Counted from the stretch's first letter, positions 50,331-60,057 are shown. The stretch: DNA of 64,000 nucleotides from an uncultured Paracoccaceae bacterium (GCA_913062865.1 CAJXWO010000006.1:1-64000), one strand, 5' to 3'. The notes: generated by a model from the sequence alone, not told the origin. Numbers and translations: made by a program.

Positions 50331-51518
50331 ATGAGTGAGCATCTGAAGCGCCGTATCGGCCTGCCTTTGCTGACCGCCTACGGCGTGGGGGTCATGGTCG
50401 GAGCGGGCATTTATGTCCTTGTCGGGGCGGTTGCCAGCGCGGCGGGGCCCTGGGCGCTACTCAGTTTCTTCCTTGCGGGCCTGATCGCGGCACCCACCGC
50501 GCTCAGCTACGCGGAGTTTTCGACGCGCCTGCCCGAGGCGGCGGGGGAGGCGGCCTATATACGCGACGGGCTGGCGCGCCCGGCGCTGGGGACACTGGTG
50601 GGCCTCGCGATCGTGGCGGCGGGCACGGTTTCGGCGGCGGCCGTCCTGCGCGGCGGGGCCGGGTATCTCACGGCTATCCTGCCCTTCGATCCATTGTGGA
50701 CCAGCCTGGCCATGGGCCTGTTCCTGGTGGGTGTCGCGGTGATTGGTGTGCTCGAGAGCCTTGCGCTGGCGGCGGTGTTCACGGCGGTCGAGCTGGCGGG
50801 GCTTGGTCTGGTGATCTGGGCCGGGGCCACTGCGCCGCCCGTCGTCACGCCCGACACGCTGCCGCCGCTGGCTTTTGCCGGCCTCGGCGCGGGGGCTGTT
50901 CTGGCGTTCTTCGCCTTCATCGGGTTCGAGGACATCGTCAACATGGCCGAAGAGACCGCCGCGCCCGAGCGCACCCTGCCAAGGGCGATCCTGCTGTCGC
51001 TGGGCCTGACCACGGTCATTTACATCGCGGTCGCCTGGGCCGCGCTGCGGTCGGTTCCGGCCCCGGTCCTGTCGGGCAGCGAGCAACCCCTGGCGTTGGT
51101 CTGGCAAGAAACGCGGGGCGGGTCGGCGGCGTTCCTGTCGACCATCGCGGTCTTTGCCGCGCTCAATGGCGTACTCGCGCAGGTCGTCATGGCGGCGCGG
51201 GTGCTGTACGGCCTGGGGCGGACGGGGGGACCGCTGCGGGTGTTTCACAAGGCCCATCCCCGGTTCGGCACACCGGTCCTGGCCTCGCTTGTCGTCGGGG
51301 GTGCGGTGATCGCCGGGGCGGTCGCCCTGCCCATCGCCACACTGGCCGAGACGACCTCGGCCATCCTGCTGTCGGTCTTCGTCTTGGTGAACGCGGCCCT
51401 GATCGCGGTCAAGCGGCGTGGCACGCCCGCGCGCTTTACCGTGCCGATGGCCGTGCCCGTCACGGGCCTCGTCTTGGCTCTTGCCGCGCTTGGTGTCACG
51501 GTGGCCGGGCGTCTCTGA
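50331..51518 (+). CDS. APC family amino acid permease
   Basis: Inner-membrane transporter of 395 residues with about 11-12 transmembrane helices. GLPLLTAYGVGVMVGAGIYVLVG is the helix 1 motif of the amino acid/polyamine/organocation superfamily; FFAFIGFEDIVNMAEETAAPERTLPRAI is the conserved helix 6-7 region. Substrate unknown. A good gagagggagc ribosome site precedes the ATG at 50331. It sits inside the dcw cluster without an evident link to wall synthesis; transport of amino acids used in the peptide stem is a guess only. Confidence 0.87.
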   Translation: MSEHLKRRIGLPLLTAYGVGVMVGAGIYVLVGAVASAAGPWALLSFFLAGLIAAPTALSYAEFSTRLPEAAGEAAYIRDGLARPALGTLVGLAIVAAGTVSAAAVLRGGAGYLTAILPFDPLWTSLAMGLFLVGVAVIGVLESLALAAVFTAVELAGLGLVIWAGATAPPVVTPDTLPPLAFAGLGAGAVLAFFAFIGFEDIVNMAEETAAPERTLPRAILLSLGLTTVIYIAVAWAALRSVPAPVLSGSEQPLALVWQETRGGSAAFLSTIAVFAALNGVLAQVVMAARVLYGLGRTGGPLRVFHKAHPRFGTPVLASLVVGGAVIAGAVALPIATLAETTSAILLSVFVLVNAALIAVKRRGTPARFTVPMAVPVTGLVLALAALGVTVAGRL

Positions 51519-51538
51519 GACCAGAAAAGGAGCCAGCC

Positions 51539-51802
51539 TTGCCCCTCTCCCTTATCCTTGCCTGTATTTGGCTGGTTGCCGCCAACATCCTGGCCATGCT
51601 GCCGTCGCGGGACAATCACTGGACCCGGGCCTACGCCCTGATCGCGCTGGGCCTGCCCATCCTGGGCTACGTGATCTGGGAGACCGGGATCTGGATCGGT
51701 CTGGCGGTTCTCGTGGCGGGGATGAGCGTGCTGCGCTGGCCCGTGATCTACCTGGGCAAGTGGGTCCGGCGGCGGCTGTTCGGCCCCGGCCGGGACGCCT
51801 GA
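51539..51802 (+). CDS. DUF2484 small membrane protein
   Basis: Protein of 87 residues with two or three hydrophobic helices: LILACIWLVAANILAMLPSR, RAYALIALGLPILGYVIW and GIWIGLAVLVAGMSVL, ending in a basic tail (YLGKWVRRRLFGPGRDA). It starts with TTG at 51539, six bases after AAGGAG; no ATG or GTG is available at the right place. DUF2484 genes occur between murC and murB in Rhodobacteraceae dcw clusters, so a role in envelope synthesis is inferred; no function is known. Confidence 0.78.
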   Translation: MPLSLILACIWLVAANILAMLPSRDNHWTRAYALIALGLPILGYVIWETGIWIGLAVLVAGMSVLRWPVIYLGKWVRRRLFGPGRDA

Positions 51803-51805
51803 TGC

Positions 51806-52723
51806 TCAGTCAGCCGGGATCTCGATGAGGTCGTCGGACGGCACGCCCAGCATGCGGGCGACGGCCTTGGTGAAGAAGGGGACGTTCACCTCGCTTGCCA
51901 CCGGTTCGGGATGGACGAAATTCGGGATCGCGTTGATCTCGATCACCTGCATCCTGCCGTCCGAGCGCGTGATAAGGTCGAGGCCCAGCAGGATGTAATC
52001 GGACCGCGACGAGGCTGCGCGCAGCCGGGCGAGGCAGGGCGCGATGCCGCGGATCGTGTGGTCGACGGCGGCAAAACGATCGGCCATCCCGGGATCACCG
52101 GAAAACGGCAACAGGTAGGGCCCGCCCCCCTTTTTCTGGTAGCCTTCGTGTTCGATCTGCACCTTGTAGTCGGTGGAGCCGGGCACATAGGGCACGCCAT
52201 GCACGACGTGAAACCCGTCGCGGTAAAGCCAAACCCGGTCGTCCCAGACCAGCAGGTAGATGCGGCTGACGAACTTGCGACCGTCGATCAGGCGGATGTC
52301 GTCGATCCCCTCCTGCAGGATGTCATAGGGACCAAGGTCCAGCCCGGCCAGGTCTTCGGCCCCGGCGCAGCGCATGTCCCTTCCCGAGGTGCCGTGGCGG
52401 TTCTTGACGAACCAAAGGCCGACATCGGGATGCGCGCGGGCCTCGGCCACGGTCTTGCAGGTGCGGGGGAAATGCGCGTCGAGCCCGTATTCCGCCACCA
52501 GATCGCCCAACCTGCCCTTGTCGGCATACTCGTTGTAGACCTGTTTGCGGATCAGGCGGAACAGACGATCATCCGGTCCGAGCGTGATCTCGAGCGGGGC
52601 GTCGCAGACATAGGTCACATGCACCGTGCCGCGCCCGGGCAGGGGCGTGGCGGCCTCGACCGCGTCGATTGCGCGGCGCCAGAGCGCGCTTGCCCGGTTC
52701 GCCTGCAGCATGACCCGCCCCAT
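51806..52723 (-). CDS. TTL/YheCD-like ATP-grasp protein
   Basis: Predicted ATP-dependent carboxylate-amine ligase of 305 residues. ATP-grasp features: KQVYNEYADKGRLGDLVAEYG, WFVKNRHGTSGRDMRC (phosphate-binding loop), DILQEGIDDIRLIDGRKFVSRIYLLVWDD, and LLGLDLITRSDGRMQVIEINAIPN with the metal-binding Glu and Asn. The pattern is that of tubulin-tyrosine-ligase-like enzymes. Substrates unknown. The ATG at 52723 has a GGGGGA ribosome site. It lies antisense between the DUF2484 and murB genes, in a region rich in other peptide ligases, which hints at a wall or peptide modification role. Confidence 0.8.
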   Translation of the reverse strand: MGRVMLQANRASALWRRAIDAVEAATPLPGRGTVHVTYVCDAPLEITLGPDDRLFRLIRKQVYNEYADKGRLGDLVAEYGLDAHFPRTCKTVAEARAHPDVGLWFVKNRHGTSGRDMRCAGAEDLAGLDLGPYDILQEGIDDIRLIDGRKFVSRIYLLVWDDRVWLYRDGFHVVHGVPYVPGSTDYKVQIEHEGYQKKGGGPYLLPFSGDPGMADRFAAVDHTIRGIAPCLARLRAASSRSDYILLGLDLITRSDGRMQVIEINAIPNFVHPEPVASEVNVPFFTKAVARMLGVPSDDLIEIPAD

Positions 52724-52866
52724 GATCCATCCCCCGTACCCTGATCGTCCGGGCCCGGCGGCCCCGAACGTCACGATTGCCGATCCCGGCCGCGGATACA
52801 ATCGGCCATCCTGCGCAGGCAAACTTCGGGTTCCAAATGAACGGACTGGGCGCTAGGACAGGCTCC

Positions 52867-53802
52867 ATGACCGAAGACCCAGATCTGCCCGTCCCGCGCG
52901 GGCGCCTCACCCAGGATCGGCCGCTGTCCGATCTCACCTGGCTGCGCGTCGGTGGCCCGGCGGATTGGCTGTTTCAGCCTGCCGATGCCAAGGACCTTGC
53001 GGCGTTTCTCGCCGGGCTCGACCCGGCGGTGCCTGTCTTCCCCATGGGCGTGGGGTCGAACCTGATCGTCCGGGACGGAGGTCTGCGAGCGGTTGTGATC
53101 CGGCTGGGTCGGGGGTTCAACGCGATCACGGTCGAGGGCAACCGCGTGACCGCGGGCGCGGCGGCGCTCGATGCCCATGTTGCCCGGAAAGCGGCGGAGG
53201 CCGGGGTCGACCTGACGTTTCTGCGCACGATCCCCGGTGCCATCGGCGGGGCGGTCCGGATGAACGCGGGCTGTTACGGCGCCTATGTGTCCGATCATCT
53301 GGTCGAGGCCACGGCGGTGACACGTGCCGGCGAGACCGTAACCCTGACCCCCGACGCGCTGAATTTTGCCTATCGCCAATCCGACCTGCCCGAGGGCTGG
53401 GTGCTGACCGAAGCGGTGTTCGAAGGCCCTTCGGGCGCGCCGGATGAGTTGGCCGCGCGCATGGAGGCGCAGCTTGCCAAGCGCGATGCGACCCAGCCCA
53501 CCAAGGACCGCACCGCGGGCTCGACCTTTCGCAATCCTGCGGGCTTTTCCTCGACGGGACGGGCGGATGATGTGCATGACCTGAAGGCGTGGAAGCTGAT
53601 CGACGATGCGGGCATGCGCGGCGCACGGCGCGGCGGGGCGCAGATTAGCGAGAAGCATTCCAACTTTCTGATCAACACGGGCGATGCCACCGCCGCCGAC
53701 CTCGAAGGGCTGGGCGAGGAGGTTCGAAAAAGGGTTTTCCAACACAGTGGAATAGAGTTACATTGGGAAACCATGAGGGTTGGCGAACCAACCCCATCCT
53801 GA
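52867..53802 (+). CDS. murB: UDP-N-acetylenolpyruvoylglucosamine reductase MurB
   Basis: FAD/NADPH enzyme of 311 residues that makes UDP-MurNAc. Motifs: [27 protein letters not shown] (FAD binding), [17 protein letters not shown], catalytic Ser in [12 protein letters not shown], and [26 protein letters not shown]. It is the short type II-like form lacking the extra Tyr loop of the E. coli enzyme. ATG at 52867 follows aggacagg. Confidence 0.96.
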   Translation: MTEDPDLPVPRGRLTQDRPLSDLTWLRVGGPADWLFQPADAKDLAAFLAGLDPAVPVFPMGVGSNLIVRDGGLRAVVIRLGRGFNAITVEGNRVTAGAAALDAHVARKAAEAGVDLTFLRTIPGAIGGAVRMNAGCYGAYVSDHLVEATAVTRAGETVTLTPDALNFAYRQSDLPEGWVLTEAVFEGPSGAPDELAARMEAQLAKRDATQPTKDRTAGSTFRNPAGFSSTGRADDVHDLKAWKLIDDAGMRGARRGGAQISEKHSNFLINTGDATAADLEGLGEEVRKRVFQHSGIELHWETMRVGEPTPS

Positions 53803-53895
53803 GGCGGACACAGCGGCAGCATCCCGGACAATCTAACGGTACCTGCCGCCGATAACGCGGGCCGAACCATGGCCCGGACAGAGGCAGAAACGGGC

Positions 53896-54810
53896 ATGTC
53901 GAGCAGGGCAGCCCCGAAAGTCGCAGTATTGATGGGCGGCCCCTCGTCGGAACGCGAGGTGTCGCTGTCGAGCGGACGCGAATGCGCGGCGGCTTTGCGG
54001 GACGAAGGCTATGAAGTGATAGAGGTCGATGCCGGGCCTGACCTTGCCGCGCGCCTGGACGATCTGAAGCCCGATGTCGCGTTCAACGCCCTTCACGGCC
54101 GGTGGGGTGAAGATGGTTGCGTGCAGGGGCTCCTGGAATGGATGGGCGTGCCCTATACCCATTCCGGCGTGCTGTCCTCGGCCCTGGCGATGGACAAGGA
54201 ACGCACCAAGGACGCCTATCGCGCGTCGGGATTGCCAGTGGTCGACAGCCGCCTGGCCTGCAAGGACGAGGTGATGGCGCGCCATGTCCTGACCCCGCCT
54301 TATGTGGTCAAACCCAACAACGAAGGCTCGTCGGTCGGGGTCTACCTCGTGCAGGGCGCCGCGAACGGGCCGCCGCAGCTGGCTGCGTCCATGCCCGATG
54401 TGGTGATGGTCGAGGCCTTTGCGCCGGGGCGTGAGCTGACCACGACGGTGGTGGGCGACCGGGCGCTGACCGTCACCGATATCGTGACCGACGGCTGGTA
54501 CGATTACGACGCCAAGTACAAACCCGGCGGGTCGCGCCATGTGGTGCCCGCCGAGATCCCGCCAAAGATTTTCGACGCCTGTCTCGACTACGCGGTGCGC
54601 GCCCATCGCTGCCTTGGTTGCCGGGGCGTGACCCGCACCGATTTCCGCTGGGACGAGACGCGCGGGCTGGACGGCCTGATCCTGCTCGAGACGAACACCC
54701 AGCCGGGCATGACGCCCACATCCCTCACGCCCGAGCAGGCGCAAGTGACGGGGATGGGCTTTGGCGCGCTCTGCCGCTGGATCGTGGAGGATGCCTCGTG
54801 CAATCGCTGA
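53896..54810 (+). CDS. ddl: D-alanine--D-alanine ligase
   Basis: ATP-grasp ligase of 304 residues producing D-Ala-D-Ala. Motifs: KVAVLMGGPSSEREVSLSSGR, NALHGRWGEDGCVQGLLEWMG, YTHSGVLSSALAMDKERTK, VVKPNNEGSSVGVYLV, and LILLETNTQPGMTPTSLTPEQA. The start at 53896 is preferred (gaggcagaaacgggc upstream) over an in-frame ATG 27 bases earlier. Its 3' end overlaps ftsQ by 13 bases. Confidence 0.96.
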   Translation: MSSRAAPKVAVLMGGPSSEREVSLSSGRECAAALRDEGYEVIEVDAGPDLAARLDDLKPDVAFNALHGRWGEDGCVQGLLEWMGVPYTHSGVLSSALAMDKERTKDAYRASGLPVVDSRLACKDEVMARHVLTPPYVVKPNNEGSSVGVYLVQGAANGPPQLAASMPDVVMVEAFAPGRELTTTVVGDRALTVTDIVTDGWYDYDAKYKPGGSRHVVPAEIPPKIFDACLDYAVRAHRCLGCRGVTRTDFRWDETRGLDGLILLETNTQPGMTPTSLTPEQAQVTGMGFGALCRWIVEDASCNR

Positions 54811-55661
54811 AGCGTCCCGATCCCGCGCCCTCGCGCTGGGCCTACCGGTTCCAGCGGCTGATGCTGACGCCGCTCTTTCGCCGGGCGCTGCGCACGGGCC
54901 TGCCCCTGGCGGTGACGGGCGCGATGGTGGCCACCTATTTCGCGGACGAGGCGCGCCGCGAACAGGTGACGCTGGCCGTGGCCGATCTGCGCGCGAGCAT
55001 CGAGGCGCGGCCCGAGTTTCGCGTCGACATGCTGGCCATCGAGGGTGCGAGCGACGAGGTCGAGGCCGAGATCCGCGAGATCCTGCCGCTGACGTTTCCG
55101 ATCAGCTCTTTCGATCTGGATCTGGATGCCATGCGCGACACGATCGCCGGCCTCGATGCGGTCGAAAGCGCGAGCCTGCGGTTGCGCCCCGGTGGCGTGC
55201 TGATGGCCAGCGTGACCGAGCGTGTGCCCGTCGCCATATGGCGGACGCGGGCCGGGCTTGCCCTGATCGACGCCGAAGGTGTCGTGGTCGGCCCCATCGC
55301 CAGCCGCGCCGAACGCTTCGATCTGCCGGTCATCGCCGGGCAGGGTGCGAATGACGCGGTGGCCGAGGCGCGGGCGCTGGTTGCGGCGTCGTTGCCCCTG
55401 GGCGAGCGGTTCCGCGGCATCGTGCGTGTGGGCGAGCGCCGCTGGGACGTGGTTCTGGATCGAGATCAGCGCATCCTGCTGCCCGAAACCGGTGCCGTGC
55501 GGGCGCTGGAACGGGTGATCGTACTTAACGAGGCGCAGGATCTTCTGGCCCGGGATCTGGCGGCGGTGGACATGCGCCTGGCCGAGCGGCCCACGATCCG
55601 CCTGAACCCGCACGCGGTCGAGGAATTGTGGCGGATCCGCCAGGTATCAGTTGGAGAGTGA
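54798..55661 (+). CDS. ftsQ: Cell division protein FtsQ
   Basis: Bitopic division protein of 287 residues linking FtsA/FtsK to FtsL/FtsB. A basic cytoplasmic tail (1-33) is followed by a transmembrane helix (about 34-48, GLPLAVTGAMVATYF), a POTRA domain (about 60-135, FRVDMLAIEGASDEVEAEIREILPL) and the beta domain (ERVPVAIWRTRAGLALIDAEGVVV). GTG start at 54798 lies seven bases after GGAGG, within the end of ddl. Confidence 0.93.
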   Translation: MQSLKRPDPAPSRWAYRFQRLMLTPLFRRALRTGLPLAVTGAMVATYFADEARREQVTLAVADLRASIEARPEFRVDMLAIEGASDEVEAEIREILPLTFPISSFDLDLDAMRDTIAGLDAVESASLRLRPGGVLMASVTERVPVAIWRTRAGLALIDAEGVVVGPIASRAERFDLPVIAGQGANDAVAEARALVAASLPLGERFRGIVRVGERRWDVVLDRDQRILLPETGAVRALERVIVLNEAQDLLARDLAAVDMRLAERPTIRLNPHAVEELWRIRQVSVGE

Positions 55662-55667
55662 TGTCGC

Positions 55668-56999
55668 ATGATCGAGCTCTATGAAACCCAACGCGCGATG
55701 CGCAACATGCGCAAGGTGGCGATGCAACGCGGGGTCATCGCCATCCTTGACGTGGGCAGTTCCAAAATCGCCTGCCTTGTCCTGCGCTTCGACGGGACCG
55801 ACCGGCTGGGCGATGACGGGATCGGGCCCATGGCCGGGCAGGCGGGGTTCCGCGTGATCGGCGCGGCCACGACCCGGTCGCGCGGGGTGCGGTTCGGTGA
55901 GATCGACACGATGCCCGAGACCGAACGCGCGATCCGAACCGCCGTTCAGGCCGCACAGAAGATGGCCAATGTGCGTGTCGATCACGTCATCGCCTGCCTC
56001 GCGGGGGCCGAGCCGCGATCCTACGGGCTGGCGGGCGCGGTCGAACTCGAGGGGCTGCCGGTCAGCGAAAAGGATATTGCCCGGGTTCTGTCGGCCTGCG
56101 ACGTGCCGGATTACGGCGAGGGGCGCGAGGTGTTGCATGCCCAGCCGGTGAACTTTGCGCTCGACCACCGCACCGGCCTGTCGGACCCGCGCGGTCAGTT
56201 GGGTCAGGTACTGGCGACCGACATGCATATGCTCACGATCGAGGCGGCGGCGGTGCAGAACCTTGCCCACGCAGTCAAGCGCTGCGATCTGGAACTCGCG
56301 GGTATCGCCTCTTCGGCCTATGTCTCGGGCATCTCGGCGCTGGTCGAGGACGAGCAGGAACTGGGCGCGGCCTGCATCGACATGGGCGGCGGGGCCACGG
56401 GCCTGTCGATCTTCATCAAGAAGCACATGATCTACGCCGACAGCGTGCGCATGGGCGGCGACCATGTCACCGGCGACATTTCCATGGGGCTCCAGGTGCC
56501 GCTTGCCACGGCGGAACGGATCAAAACCTTCTACGGCGGGGTCGTCGCCACGGGGCGCGACGATTCCGAGATGATCGAGATCGGCGGGGACACGGGCGAT
56601 TGGGAACATGACCGCCGCACCGTCAGCCGGGCCGAGCTGATCGGCATCATGCGCCCACGGGTCGAAGAGATCCTAGAAGAGGTGCGCGCGCGGCTCGATG
56701 CCGCGGGGTTTGATCATCTGCCCAGCCAGCAGATCGTGCTGACGGGCGGCGCAAGCCAGATCCCCGGGCTGGACGGGCTGGCCTCCAAGATCCTCGGTCA
56801 GCAGGTGCGGCTGGGCCGCCCGCTGCGCGTCCACGGCCTGCCGCAGGCCGCGACAGGGCCGGGATTCGCCTCGGCCGTGGGGCTGTGCCTGTTCGCGGCA
56901 CACCCACAGGACGAATGGTGGGATTTCGAGATTCCGGTCGAACGCTACCCGGCGCGATCCCTCAGACGGGCGGTGAAATGGTTTAAGGATAACTGGTAA
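55668..56999 (+). CDS. ftsA: Cell division protein FtsA
   Basis: Actin-like ATPase of 443 residues that tethers FtsZ to the membrane. Motifs: VIAILDVGSSKIACLVLR (phosphate 1), CIDMGGGATGLSIF (phosphate 2), IVLTGGASQIPGLDGLASKIL (adenosine), and a C-terminal amphipathic helix (RSLRRAVKWFKDNW) as membrane anchor. The 1C domain characteristic of FtsA lies at about 95-175. Starts six bases after ftsQ. Confidence 0.96.
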   Translation: MIELYETQRAMRNMRKVAMQRGVIAILDVGSSKIACLVLRFDGTDRLGDDGIGPMAGQAGFRVIGAATTRSRGVRFGEIDTMPETERAIRTAVQAAQKMANVRVDHVIACLAGAEPRSYGLAGAVELEGLPVSEKDIARVLSACDVPDYGEGREVLHAQPVNFALDHRTGLSDPRGQLGQVLATDMHMLTIEAAAVQNLAHAVKRCDLELAGIASSAYVSGISALVEDEQELGAACIDMGGGATGLSIFIKKHMIYADSVRMGGDHVTGDISMGLQVPLATAERIKTFYGGVVATGRDDSEMIEIGGDTGDWEHDRRTVSRAELIGIMRPRVEEILEEVRARLDAAGFDHLPSQQIVLTGGASQIPGLDGLASKILGQQVRLGRPLRVHGLPQAATGPGFASAVGLCLFAAHPQDEWWDFEIPVERYPARSLRRAVKWFKDNW

Positions 57000-57087
57000 C
57001 CCCAAGATATGCCGTGATTTGCGAAATCCCGCGCATTGGCACGGCGTTTGTCACAGATTTTGTGGCATTTTTTCGTTTTTTGGGTGA

Positions 57088-57105
57088 CGTTTAAGGGCGT
57101 AAACG
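57088..57105. promoter_or_regulatory. CGTTTA-N6-TAAACG dyad upstream of ftsZ
   Basis: An 18-base imperfect palindrome with exact six-base arms, 72 bases before the ftsZ start, in the 177-base ftsA-ftsZ gap. AT-rich tracts (attttttcgttttttgg) lie just upstream. It is a plausible operator or promoter element giving ftsZ independent control; no matching regulator is known to me. Confidence 0.4.
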
Positions 57106-57176
57106 ATAGGATCAGCCCCAGACAGGCAGAAAAAGTCCCAGCAGCACGGTGGGCCAGATATCAGGCGGACAGAGCG

Positions 57177-58820
57177 ATGACATTGAACCTTTCAGTGCCC
57201 GGACAGGACGAGTTGAAGCCGCGCATCACCGTGTTCGGTGTGGGCGGGGCCGGCGGCAACGCGGTCAACAACATGATCGCCAAAGAGCTGGAGGGCGTGG
57301 ATTTCGTCGTTGCCAACACCGACGCGCAGGCGTTGCAACAAAGCCAGTCGACCTCGCGCATCCAGCTAGGGGTCAAGGTGACCGAAGGGCTGGGCGCAGG
57401 GGCCAAGGCCTCGATCGGTGCCGCGGCGGCCGAAGAGTCGATCGAACAGATCGTCGATCACCTTGCGGGCGCCCATATGTGCTTCATCACCGCCGGCATG
57501 GGTGGCGGCACCGGGACCGGTGCAGCGCCGATCATCGCGCAGGCCGCGCGCGAGCTGGGCGTTCTGACCGTGGGCGTCGTGACCAAGCCCTTCCAGTTCG
57601 AAGGCGCCAAGCGCATGCGCCAGGCCGAGGAAGGGGTCGAGAGCCTGCAGAAGGTGGTCGATACCCTCATCATCATTCCCAACCAGAACCTGTTCCGTCT
57701 GGCCAATGAAAAGACGACCTTCACCGAGGCGTTCTCGATGGCCGACGACGTGCTCTACCAGGGCGTGAAGGGCGTGACCGACCTGATGGTGCGCCCGGGT
57801 TTGATCAACCTCGATTTCGCCGATGTTCGCGCCGTGATGGACGAAATGGGCAAGGCGATGATGGGCACCGGCGAGGCAGAGGGCGAGGATCGCGCGATCC
57901 AGGCCGCCGAAAAGGCGATTGCCAACCCGCTTCTGGACGAGATCAGCCTGCGTGGCGCACGCGGCGTTCTCATCAACATCACCGGCGGGCACGACCTCAC
58001 GCTGTTCGAGCTGGACGAGGCCGCCAACCGGATCCGCGAAGAGGTTGACGCCGATGCCAACATCATCGTCGGCTCCACGCTTGATACCGCGATGGAAGGG
58101 GCGATGCGCGTGAGCGTCGTGGCCACCGGCATCGACGCGGCCGAGGTGCAGAGCGACATCCCCGTGCCGCGCCGGCGCCTGGCCGAGCCGCTGACCACCC
58201 AGGTCGCGGCCGAAGCCGAAGCCACGGTCGAGCCCGCGCCGCAGCAGGCCGCGACCCCGGCCGTCGCGCAGCACAGCGCGGAACCCACGCTGTTCGAAGA
58301 GCTGGACACCCAGTCGGCCGCGGCCGAGGATCAGATGGAAACGATCTTCGACGATGAGCCCGCCCGGGCCCAAGATGACCTGCCGCCGCCGGCCTATCAG
58401 CCCCAGGTGGCGGAGTTCGAGCCGCAGCCCGATGCGCTTGATGCGGATCCCGAACAGTTCGTGGCCCCGCGTGCGCCCGCGCCGGGCACGCCCACGCCCG
58501 AGGCAATGGCGCGCCTGCAGGCTCTTGCCGCCAAGCGCTCAAACGCGGCGCCGTCCGCCGGGGCCCCGGCCGAACCCGAGCCCGCAGAGGTCGAACGGCC
58601 CCGCTTCGGCATCAACTCGCTGATCAACCGGATGACCGGTCATGGGGCGGAAGAGGCCCCCGCGCAGGGGGGCAATGCGCCTGCCGTGCGCCGCAGCCAA
58701 GTCCCGCCGCAACCGTCCCCGCAACCCGCACCGCGCCCCCAGACGCGTGCCGAGCAGGACCCGGGCGAGGACCAGGATCGCATCGAGATTCCAGCGTTCC
58801 TGCGCCGCCAGGCCAACTGA
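57177..58820 (+). CDS. ftsZ: Cell division protein FtsZ
   Basis: Tubulin-like GTPase of 547 residues that forms the Z ring. GTP-binding signature [10 protein letters not shown] (about 109-118), [18 protein letters not shown] at the N-terminus, and T7-loop region [15 protein letters not shown]. After the globular part (about 1-320) comes a linker of about 200 residues rich in Ala, Pro, Glu and Gln, then the C-terminal peptide [14 protein letters not shown] for FtsA and partner binding. E. coli FtsZ has 383 residues; long linkers are common in alphaproteobacteria. ATG at 57177 is chosen because the conserved N-terminus begins there. Confidence 0.97.
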   Translation: MTLNLSVPGQDELKPRITVFGVGGAGGNAVNNMIAKELEGVDFVVANTDAQALQQSQSTSRIQLGVKVTEGLGAGAKASIGAAAAEESIEQIVDHLAGAHMCFITAGMGGGTGTGAAPIIAQAARELGVLTVGVVTKPFQFEGAKRMRQAEEGVESLQKVVDTLIIIPNQNLFRLANEKTTFTEAFSMADDVLYQGVKGVTDLMVRPGLINLDFADVRAVMDEMGKAMMGTGEAEGEDRAIQAAEKAIANPLLDEISLRGARGVLINITGGHDLTLFELDEAANRIREEVDADANIIVGSTLDTAMEGAMRVSVVATGIDAAEVQSDIPVPRRRLAEPLTTQVAAEAEATVEPAPQQAATPAVAQHSAEPTLFEELDTQSAAAEDQMETIFDDEPARAQDDLPPPAYQPQVAEFEPQPDALDADPEQFVAPRAPAPGTPTPEAMARLQALAAKRSNAAPSAGAPAEPEPAEVERPRFGINSLINRMTGHGAEEAPAQGGNAPAVRRSQVPPQPSPQPAPRPQTRAEQDPGEDQDRIEIPAFLRRQAN

Positions 58821-58841
58821 TCCGATCACCAACCACCGCAA

Positions 58842-58869
58842 GGGGCCGTCCGACAGTGCGGCCCTTTTT
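58842..58869 (+). terminator. Intrinsic terminator after ftsZ
   Basis: GGGCCG (58843-58848), a ten-base loop, CGGCCC (58859-58864), then TTTTT. It closes the dcw transcript 22 bases after the ftsZ stop; lpxC therefore probably has its own promoter in 58870-59036. Confidence 0.8.
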
Positions 58870-59036
58870 GCTTTTATGACAGGGGGTTGAGGTTGTGGGA
58901 GGCGGCATGCGGCGGGCATTCGCCGATACCTGCCGCCGATGTTTCAGGGCGTTACAAAGATTGAGTTGAGCGTTCCCGGCCGGCACGGTACGCCCCGGGC
59001 AGACGGCGGCACAGCCGCGTCAACCTGGGGAAAATT

Positions 59037-59957
59037 TTGCCGACCACGATCAAAACCGCGTTGCGCTTTGAAGGCGTCGGGCTCCATTCGGGCGAACCGG
59101 CCCGCATGGTCATCCACCCGGCCGCGGCGGCACACGGGATCTGGTTTCGCCGGGCTGACATTGCCCTCGGCGACCGGATGGTGCCCGCGCGCTATGACGC
59201 GGTGCGCCAGTCGCCGCTGTGTACGCGGCTGGAGAACGCCGCCGGCGTTGCCGTGTCCACCGTCGAGCATGTGATGGCCGCGCTTGCGGGATGCGGGGTG
59301 CACAACGCCCTGATCGAAATCGATGGCCCCGAGGTTCCGATTCTCGACGGCAGTGCCGTGCCCTTCGTGACAGAGATCCTGAACGCGGGCGTGCGACGCC
59401 TTGCCGTGCCGGTCCGCGCAATCGAGGTTCTGCGGCCCGTGCGCGTGGGCCGTGGCGATGCATGGGCGCATCTTGGCCCATCGGACACGCCGGGCATCGA
59501 ATTCACCATCGATTTTGCCGATGCCGCGATCGGTCGTCAGACCAAGGCACTGAGCCTGTCGAACGGGTCGTTCGTGCGCGAACTGTGCGACAGCCGCACC
59601 TTCTGCCGCCAGGCCGATGTGGACGCGATGCGCGCGCAGGGCCTTGCATTGGGCGGGACCTACCACAACGCGGTCGTGGTCGACGGCGACCGGGTTCTGA
59701 GCCCGGGTGGGCTTCGCCACGCCGACGAAGCCGTGCGCCACAAGATGCTTGATGCTCTGGGGGACCTGGCGCTGGCCGGTGCCCCGATCCTGGGTCATTA
59801 TACCGGCTACAAGGCGGGCCATGCGGTGACCAACAGCCTGTTGCACGCTCTTTTCGCCACGGAAGGTGCCATGCGCGTCGTCTTGTGCGATACACAGACA
59901 GCCGCACGTCTGCCGGGCGTCGGTGCCGCGATCAGCGAGATCCCGGCCGTCGCCTGA
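59037..59957 (+). CDS. lpxC: UDP-3-O-acyl-N-acetylglucosamine deacetylase LpxC
   Basis: Zinc deacetylase of 306 residues catalysing the committed step of lipid A synthesis. Zinc ligands His78 (STVEHVMAALAG), His235 and Asp239 (HKMLDALGD), and catalytic His262 (KAGHAVTNSLLHAL) are all present; GVGLHSGEPA and LDGSAVPF are family motifs. It begins with TTG at 59037 after ctgggg; no ATG is in a suitable place. Position after ftsZ is common in proteobacteria. Confidence 0.95.
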   Translation: MPTTIKTALRFEGVGLHSGEPARMVIHPAAAAHGIWFRRADIALGDRMVPARYDAVRQSPLCTRLENAAGVAVSTVEHVMAALAGCGVHNALIEIDGPEVPILDGSAVPFVTEILNAGVRRLAVPVRAIEVLRPVRVGRGDAWAHLGPSDTPGIEFTIDFADAAIGRQTKALSLSNGSFVRELCDSRTFCRQADVDAMRAQGLALGGTYHNAVVVDGDRVLSPGGLRHADEAVRHKMLDALGDLALAGAPILGHYTGYKAGHAVTNSLLHALFATEGAMRVVLCDTQTAARLPGVGAAISEIPAVA

Positions 59958-60057
59958 CCGGTGCGGGTCTCAGGCGTTATTCGCGTTTTGCCTCTCGGAT
60001 TTCTATGCTAGGACCACAGGAAATGGCGTGATCCGAACCGACAGAGGATGAGCATTG

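Noticed and set aside
53840-58940. Shared 14-mer TACCTGCCGCCGAT upstream of ddl and of lpxC
   Set aside because: A few 14-base matches are expected by chance in 64 kb of GC-rich DNA, and neither copy is palindromic or placed like a promoter element.
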